DNA of 25,170 nt from Copromyces sp. CBS 386.78 (lineage: Eukaryota; Ascomycota; Sordariomycetes; Sordariales; Sordariaceae). The stretch lies in contig MU839314.1 of NCBI GenBank assembly GCA_030685235.1, forward strand, positions 1-25,170, read 5' to 3'. The translations under genes and the position numbers were made by a program. The notes beneath the pieces were generated by a model. It worked only from the letters and a program-made list of their open reading frames with translations, ran no database searches and was not told the origin of the DNA. Positions 19,549 to 25,170 of the stretch are shown in pieces (position 1 is the first letter of the stretch; each line of letters begins with the position of its first letter).

Positions 19549-21439
19549 GGATGGTATCTGGCGTAATAATACTAAGTATATACTAGCCTATAATTCGCGT
19601 AATAATCTCCCAGGGGCCCGAGAAATAATTATTGTAATATTTAACTACTAATTAATATTATATATATTTATTATTATTCTTTAAATCTATTCCTTCCCTA
19701 AAGCTCTTCTAGTAATTTGCCCAATTTACTAATAACGGACTTAGCACTACCTTCGGAAGTATCCTAACGAATAATTGAGCCCGACTTATTAATATTTATA
19801 AAAAAAACTTCCTTCCCTTTTCTTTTATTAATATTAATAATATAACGACGCTTTAAAGCTAATTTAGCCGTAGCGGTACTCCTATACTCCTTTACAACGT
19901 CGACCTTAATTATATTTATCTATTTAAATTTAAAGGTACGGATACTAAATTTAATTAAAATTATAAATACTAAAGTAGACGGGGTTAAGCCGGAGAAAAT
20001 AGTAACCTTTAATATTGCTACGAAATAATTAATACTTAATAAGGTCTAAATAGCGATTTACCGAATAATAGTAGTATAAATAATAAGACGGTTAATAATT
20101 TTAATAATACTATTATAACGGTCGGTTCTTATAATAGAAAGGGAATTGGATTTAGCTATTTCAATATTAAATTCTATATCCTTAATTTAAATACTTTAAT
20201 ATACTTCGTAAATAAATATAGAAAAATTCTTTACGGAATTATTAAAATCGATTAAACTTTTCTTAATAATTTCCTAAGAGAGTATAAAGGTAACAAAGGG
20301 CGTACTAGTAGCTTTAATATTATTAAAACGGGTTTTAAAATAATTAAATACTAATAAGCGGCTTTCTATTTAATTATAAATTTTATTTATAAAGTTTTTA
20401 TAAAGTTAAATAAAATTTTATTTGAATAAATTTATAAAGCGTATTTTTTCTTCCGCTATTTAACGCTCCTTAATACCGTCGAATTCGGCTTCGTTAATAT
20501 AAATTAAATTAATTTTATTCGCCCGGATTAATATAATATTTACCTATTTCGGGATTCTAATATTATTATTAACGTAGTAGTATATAAATAAATCGATTCT
20601 ATTAGGATAAAATTCGTCCTAAATTCGCTTATCCTTTGTATTATAGACTATAAGGGCGAATTTAACTAATTATTTATGTAATTTACGTACTAAATTCGTT
20701 TCTAAAAAGGAAATATAATTATAAGCCGAAGCGTTAATAACGTTTTAAATATTATTATAAAATTCAATTAAAATATAATATACTGTATAATATAAGTTTA
20801 AAATAAGTTTATAGTACTTACGGGCCAATTAAACGAATTCGGTACGAAGACGGTTAAAAGCGAACGTATAGGGAGCTATATTACTTCGGGAACTTCTATT
20901 ATTTTCTCCTTCGCTAATTAAATTAAATATAGAAGGGTCGATATCCCCGTTAAAAATATCGAAATTATCCTCTTCGAAATCGTTATTTTCGTTATCGAAA
21001 ATTTCTTTAACGACTAATTCTAGCGCTAAATAAATAATAATATTTATTTTAGGGTAGAAGGCCTTTATAAATTTAATATTAATATTGTTATCTATATATT
21101 AAATTTGTAAATTAGTACGTACGTTCAATACTTTTAATATAATAATAAAATAGTTAATTTCTAAATCGTTATTAATATATATATACCTACTATATTAGGG
21201 AATAATAATACTCTTCGTTAAAGTAGCCCTAATAACTATAAAGATTTTAATTTAAATAAATTTAATAAATTAAATATTTACGCTTATACTAATATAGTTA
21301 GAGGTTAATATATATACCTTTATATTATTTCCGACTTAATTTTATTAAATATAAATAAAAGTATATAGCGTATAAATATTATCTATTAAGCCGATTAATA
21401 ACGTTAAAGTTTAATATTCGCGCTAATAATATTTAAATA

Positions 21440-21868
21440 TAAAATAAGAGAAAGTCTTTTCGCACCGCCGCAAATGTCTTTTCGCACTGCTATCAAAAAA
21501 GGCTTTTAGAAGTAACTCAGCCAAACTAAGGCCGTAGTATATAAAAAGTACATCGGAATTTTTATTTATTTTCCTTCTATAATATGATGTGTCTAGCGTA
21601 CCTAGGCGCCCTCTATAGCCCTCAGTATACAATAAAAGAAGAAAAAAGCTTTTATTTACTTTAAATTTGGAATATTTGTATTGAGTCTTTCCTTTAAGCA
21701 AATACGTCGACGGCAATTAGATTATAAAATAGAGTAGAAAATTACAAAAATTCTAGTACCATTTTTATACTGACAACTTCCTTTTTAGCAAAGTTATACT
21801 TAGTGGTATTTTGGACGGCGGTGTATAAAGACATTTGCGGCGGTGCGAAAAGACTTTCTCTAAAATAA
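21440..21868. repeat. 8-bp target-site duplication flanking the second short transposon
   Basis: TAAAATAA at 21440-21447 is repeated exactly at 21861-21868, immediately outside the GAGAAAGTC...GACTTTCTC element. Confidence 0.9.
21448..21860. mobile_element. Non-autonomous DNA transposon of the same family, 413 bp (copy 2)
   Basis: The ends are inverted repeats starting GAGAAAGTCTTTTCGCACCG, perfect for 34 bp and recognisable to about 55 bp. Two GTCTTTTCGCAC boxes start 22 bp apart (21454 and 21476), as in copy 1. The interior is AT-rich with no transposase; a 97-residue frame across it runs through a terminal repeat and is not a gene. CA and TG are still common, so it is younger than the surrounding RIP or escaped it. 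Confidence 0.87.
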
Positions 21869-22999
21869 ATATTAATAATAATAGTAGTACCGGCTACGGC
21901 TAAATATATACCGGTCGAAATAATATTATTATTAATATTAATTAGAATACCGAATTTAAATTTTATAAATAAGATTTAAAACCGAATTTTATAAATAATT
22001 AATATAATTAGTTAATTATTTTCCGAATAGAGCGCCGCCGAATTATTGATTAATATCGGCTTATTATATTAATTATAATTTATAAAAATAAAATTACTAT
22101 AAGTAATTTTGAATATATATAAAACTCAAACCTAACGTAAAGCTTAATTGTAAACAACTTTTAATTTATCGAAGGCCTCTGTAAATTCGCTTATAATATA
22201 TACTATAAAATAAATAGTATTCTCTACTAATATTTAGATTAAGAATTCCGGTCCGAAAATAACGATGAATTCTAATGTAGTAGCTTCGGCGTAACGTATT
22301 TCAACGCTTACAATATATATAATCCTACTATTATGAAAATTAAATTTACTTAGGATATTGCCTATAATTAAATAAGTAGTTTTAAATATGCGTTTATCCT
22401 TTACGAATATTTCCTTTTTTTAATTATCGACTTCGTTTCTAAGGTTACGGACGAAGCTTAGTAATTCGATCTAATTAATATCGGGGGCGAAGATTCGCTT
22501 TTTATATGTAAATTCCGTAAAAATAGAGGGTATTATAATACTATTATTTATATAAGTACTTTAAATATTAGAAATTAATATTTTACCTTATTAAAATCGA
22601 TTACGTCGACTTCGACGTTTATAATTATAAGGAAATTTTATAATATATTTTATATAAAAGGAAAAATGTATTTAAAATATATAAGAATAATGCTAATAAC
22701 GCTAAAAAGCTAATAATAATAATATAAAAGTAATAACGACTCCCCCTTTAAAAAAAAAATAGAGGATAATAAAAGGCAAATATAAAAACGGACGAAATAA
22801 AAAGGAAAATAAATAAAAGAAAATTTTTATAAATATATAGTTTAAATATTAATTAAATAACAATTCCGGCGAAGGCGAACTTACCTTCTTATACTAACCG
22901 GCTAACTTTAATTAATATAATTACTTATATTGTATTAAAACGGTCCTATTTCCTACTTATACGGGGTATCTACAGGGGCGAACTAATAAGTCTACTATA

Positions 23000-23480
23000 A
23001 TATGTCCCTTCGAATAAAGGATTTCCTTTACCTCTACCTATTTAAAGGGTACGTAACCTAATTTAACCCTTTTAACTTCCTAATTTACTAAGTAATTAGT
23101 TTTATAAATACGAATAACGTCCTCTAATAAAGAAATTAAAATTAATTTCCTAATTTATTAATTAACGGTATTATTTTTACCGTAGGGCCTAGTAAAGTAT
23201 TTAATAATTTTACCCTTCTTTTTATAAATATAAATATAATAATTAAAGATCTTCTCTACTACGAAATCCTTTTAATTGTCGACTTCGACGTCCTCTACTA
23301 AATTTATATCCCGATTATATAGGTCCTATCCTTAAGTAGGCTTCTATAATTATATAATTAAAATTACGGGGTAGAATTATAAACCTTTAGGGAAGTTTAA
23401 TTTGTAAATTAATTTCCTTACTTTTTAGACAATTTTATATAGTCCTAATTATTTAATTAATTACTTCGGCTTCCGCTTTT
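23000..23480 (-). pseudogene. Gypsy GPY/F and chromodomain-like tail relic
   Basis: The trace has LGLYKIV then KLIYKLNFPKG (about 23455-23385), followed by DLYNRDINLVEDVEVD and DFVVEKIFNYYIYIYKKKGK (about 23330-23210). A short basic/aromatic module after GPY/F in this place is typical of chromoviral integrases that target heterochromatin. The chromodomain call rests on position and the VEKI start only. Confidence 0.5.
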
Positions 23481-23599
23481 TTAATAGGTAATATCCCTTA
23501 TTTAAGCGTAAAAATATAATATCCCCGATTTCGAAATTAAATAGTTAATACCGAAGGTTATATTTTAATTTAGTAACGATTTTAACTATATTGATTAAA

Positions 23600-24560
23600 A
23601 CGGTTACCTCCTCCTAAAACCCTTTATAAATTATTTAGAAAGCTTTAATATTAATAGGCTTAGCCCAACTACTACTAGTGAATATTTTAATAAGAAATTT
23701 CGGTTTAAAGCTGAGTACGACTTTATTAGGGGATATATTAAATATAGTTTAAAGAATATTATTAAAAATATATTAGAACGCTGGTAGTATATTAATTTAA
23801 AGTTCGTCCGATATTGAGTAATATATATAGATAGTGAATTTAATTATTTAATTTATATTTTCAGACTAGCCGTCGGTTTATAAATAGTACGCCGTCGAAA
23901 ATAATAATTTAATATTATATTAGTCGAATATAGCCTTCTACAATATTAAAACAAACTTCGGATTATAATTGTTAATAATTACTTAAAAAAAACCTTAATT
24001 ATTAATTATCTATACCTTTATAAATACTACTACTTAATCCTCTACTTTATAAGATAAATATCCGGTAATAAATAGCTTTTTTTTACTAAGTTTATATATT
24101 TGAATAGTGAAGGTATTTAAAGAATTAAAGTTAAGAAGCGCTTAAAAGCTTCTTTTAACGTTTATAGGGGGTATATTAATAATAAAATCGATAATAATCG
24201 TATAATATAGCTAAGGAAAAGATTTAATCGGTTATAATTCGTTAAAAGTTGGGTTTTAATCGGTCTAATATTAATAATATATTGGGTAATATTATACGTA
24301 AGTCCGTACCTTTTATATTTTTTTATTAAAATAAATGTAATCGAATTCAGCGATTATATAATTAACGCCGAAATATTAATTCCCGTCGTATATTAATTCT
24401 AGGACGTCTTTAATGTAGCCGCGAAAAATATATAACCGTTATTTATTATAAAAATCGATATAATATAATAGCTTGTCCTTAATATAAAAAGGGTTAATTA
24501 GTAATTATAATCGTTTTTTGCTCTTATATATACGTATTAAATTAGGAGCGTTAGCTTCGG
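23600..24560 (-). pseudogene. Gypsy integrase relic
   Basis: The catalytic-core region is recognisable from FITGYLSYKVED, VIINNYNPKFVLI (second catalytic Asp lost) and FSTAYYL.TDG.SENIN (23855-23905), the degraded form of the strongly conserved block after the second Asp. Upstream, near 24300-24480, LLYYIDFYNK and YYPIY stand where the HHCC zinc finger should be, with His and Cys replaced by Tyr. Stops are frequent. Confidence 0.75.
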
Positions 24561-25070
24561 CGAAGGCGGCTATAATATTAATATATTTAGAATCTTCCTT
24601 ATAACCTTAAATTAATTAGTTGTAAAAAACTTCGGAGAAAATAGGCTTAATATTCGTAATATTAATATAAATATATTCGGCCTAATTTGCTTATACGTTT
24701 TCTAATTAGTTAATATTGTTATAATTTATATAATAATCTAATTTTATAAATAATTTAAATAAAGTGTCGGGTATGACGTTTAGCGGCCCTAAAATATAGA
24801 ATACGTTAAACCGAAATTAAGAAACCTAATTTGCTGCGTCCGTAAATTTAAAATTTGCCTTATTGAAATCTATTATAATTAAGGATATATATTTTCAAAT
24901 ACTTTTAGTAGGGGAATAATTAATTAAAATATTAATAGGATGCTTATTAGATTAAATTATTTTCTTCTATTTCTTTAGGACCTAAATAATAGTAGTAATT
25001 TCGGCTTTAATAAATTTATAATATTTTTCTATAAGACTAGTCTTGTAAAATATATAAGCGATCGACTATA

Positions 25071-25078
25071 TTTATTTA
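25071..25078. repeat. Predicted left target-site duplication of copy 3
   Basis: TTTATTTA precedes the GAGAATGTC start. By analogy with copies 1 and 2 it should recur just after the right end, which is outside the window. Confidence 0.45.
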
Positions 25079-25170
25079 GAGAATGTCTTTTCGCACCGTA
25101 ATGAATGTCTTCCGGCACCGTAGCCCCACCCACTTACACCCTTCCCGCGCGCTAATGCACCCCAAAATTT
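25079..25170. mobile_element. Left end of a third copy of the short transposon family, cut by the window end
   Basis: It starts GAGAATGTCTTTTCGCACCG, with GTCT boxes at 25085 and 25107, again 22 bp apart. The following sequence (CCCCACCCACTTACACCC and on) is GC-rich, keeps CpA, and is unlike the RIP-mutated Gypsy RNase H sequence it interrupts. Whether it carries a transposase cannot be seen. Confidence 0.75.

Larger units (their letters stand above)
19690..22545 (-). pseudogene. Unidentified RIP-degraded coding region, interrupted by the second short transposon
   Basis: Read on the minus strand, a protein-like trace runs for most of this interval, with stops few enough to follow: FTEFTYKKRIFAPDIN and YAEATTLEFIVIFGPEF (22510-22240); a Glu/Asp-rich part EIFDNENNDFEEDNFDIFNG (about 20930-21000); APYTFAFNRLRTEF (about 20840); FVTFILS.EIIKKSLIDFNN (20290-20240); and a basic end KEYRSTATAKLALKRRYIIN then DTSEGSAKSVISKLGKLLEEL (about 19890-19700). 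Without the insertion it would be about 800 residues. No RT, integrase or transposase motif was seen. It may be the gag-like or accessory protein of an LTR element or a duplicated host gene killed by RIP. Frame changes near 22550 and 22100 are unresolved. Confidence 0.5.
6138..25078. repeat. RIP-mutated heterochromatin-like block of nested transposons
   Basis: Composition changes abruptly to very AT-rich. In 7381-7440, for example, there is no CpA and no TpG but 11 TpA, while CpG persists widely. Every protein-like trace is riddled with TAA and TAG stops and with substitutions expected from C-to-T and G-to-A change (Cys, His and Asp becoming Tyr, Tyr and Asn). No intact gene is present. The exceptions in composition are the three short insertions described separately and the first bases of some LTR-like blocks. 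This fits RIP in an ascomycete; such blocks are often heterochromatic and can be centromeric or subtelomeric, which cannot be decided here. Confidence 0.88.
22741..25078 (-). mobile_element. 3' part of a second degraded Ty3/Gypsy element with chromodomain-like end
   Basis: On the minus strand, from the right: RNase H end (about 25078-24780; FRFNVFYIPGPLNVIPDTLF), integrase zinc-finger region (about 24480-24290), integrase core, GPY/F-like LGLYKI, a chromodomain-like tail, and a polypurine tract (TAAAGGGGGA, 22741-22750). The order is that of a chromovirus-type Gypsy. RT lies outside the window, beyond the transposon that starts at 25079. The expected 3' LTR downstream of the polypurine tract could not be delimited. 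Confidence 0.75.

Noticed and set aside
21423..21716. 97-residue minus-strand frame in copy 2 of the short transposon
   Set aside because: It reads out through the terminal inverted repeat and target duplication into host DNA; no transposase features.

Overview
The window looks like nuclear DNA from a filamentous ascomycete, most likely a Sordariomycete. It holds a short gene-bearing segment with two intact genes (about 1-5560) and then roughly 19 kb of extremely AT-rich DNA (about 6140-25078) built from layered transposable elements. One gene has a typical fungal intron (GTATGT donor, GCTAACA branch site, ACAG acceptor). The AT-rich part has almost no CpA or TpG, abundant TpA and many surviving CpG sites. 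That is the signature of repeat-induced point mutation (RIP), a C-to-T process acting on CpA, rather than ordinary CpG decay. The organism cannot be named from sequence alone.

Layout. 1-1519 is non-coding upstream DNA with a degenerate 30-bp tandem repeat. 1520-2956 (+) encodes a 478-aa protein with a mitochondrial-type leader and a divergent GIY-YIG-like core. 3667-4857 (+, one 105-bp intron) encodes a 361-aa acidic protein with a signal peptide and a C-terminal KDEL, so it is probably an endoplasmic reticulum resident. 5566-5769 is a hairpin (MITE-like) element. 5780-6137 is a second palindrome-rich repeat. Neither has been heavily hit by RIP.

The RIP-degraded block contains, in order: a Ty1/Copia element on the minus strand (6138 to about 11761; LTR, RNase H, RT, integrase and protease relics recognisable), with a tRNA-gene relic near its 3' end (6474-6619); a Ty3/Gypsy element on the plus strand (about 11762-16630; LTR, gag with zinc-knuckle remnant, protease, RT, RNase H), broken before its integrase by another LTR-type sequence at 16631; a gag-like stretch to about 19237; an isolated LTR-like block (19244-19548); a long unidentified degraded coding region on the minus strand (about 22540-19690); and the RNase H-integrase-chromodomain end of a second Ty3/Gypsy element on the minus strand (25078 to about 22741).

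Three insertions of one short transposon family punctuate this block: 9115-9775, 21448-21860 and 25079 to beyond the window. They share a GAGAAAGTC-like terminus, a pair of GTCT...CG..C boxes spaced exactly 22 bp apart, and 8-bp target-site duplications (perfect in both complete copies). They are far less mutated than their hosts, so they inserted after RIP or escaped it. The Copia reading resumes across the first insertion.

Nothing links the two genes functionally, and the repeats are dead relics. The points most worth following up are the short transposon family, the KDEL protein, the GIY-YIG-like protein, the RIP-mutated tRNA relic, the sense-strand bias of the mutations and the unidentified degraded gene.
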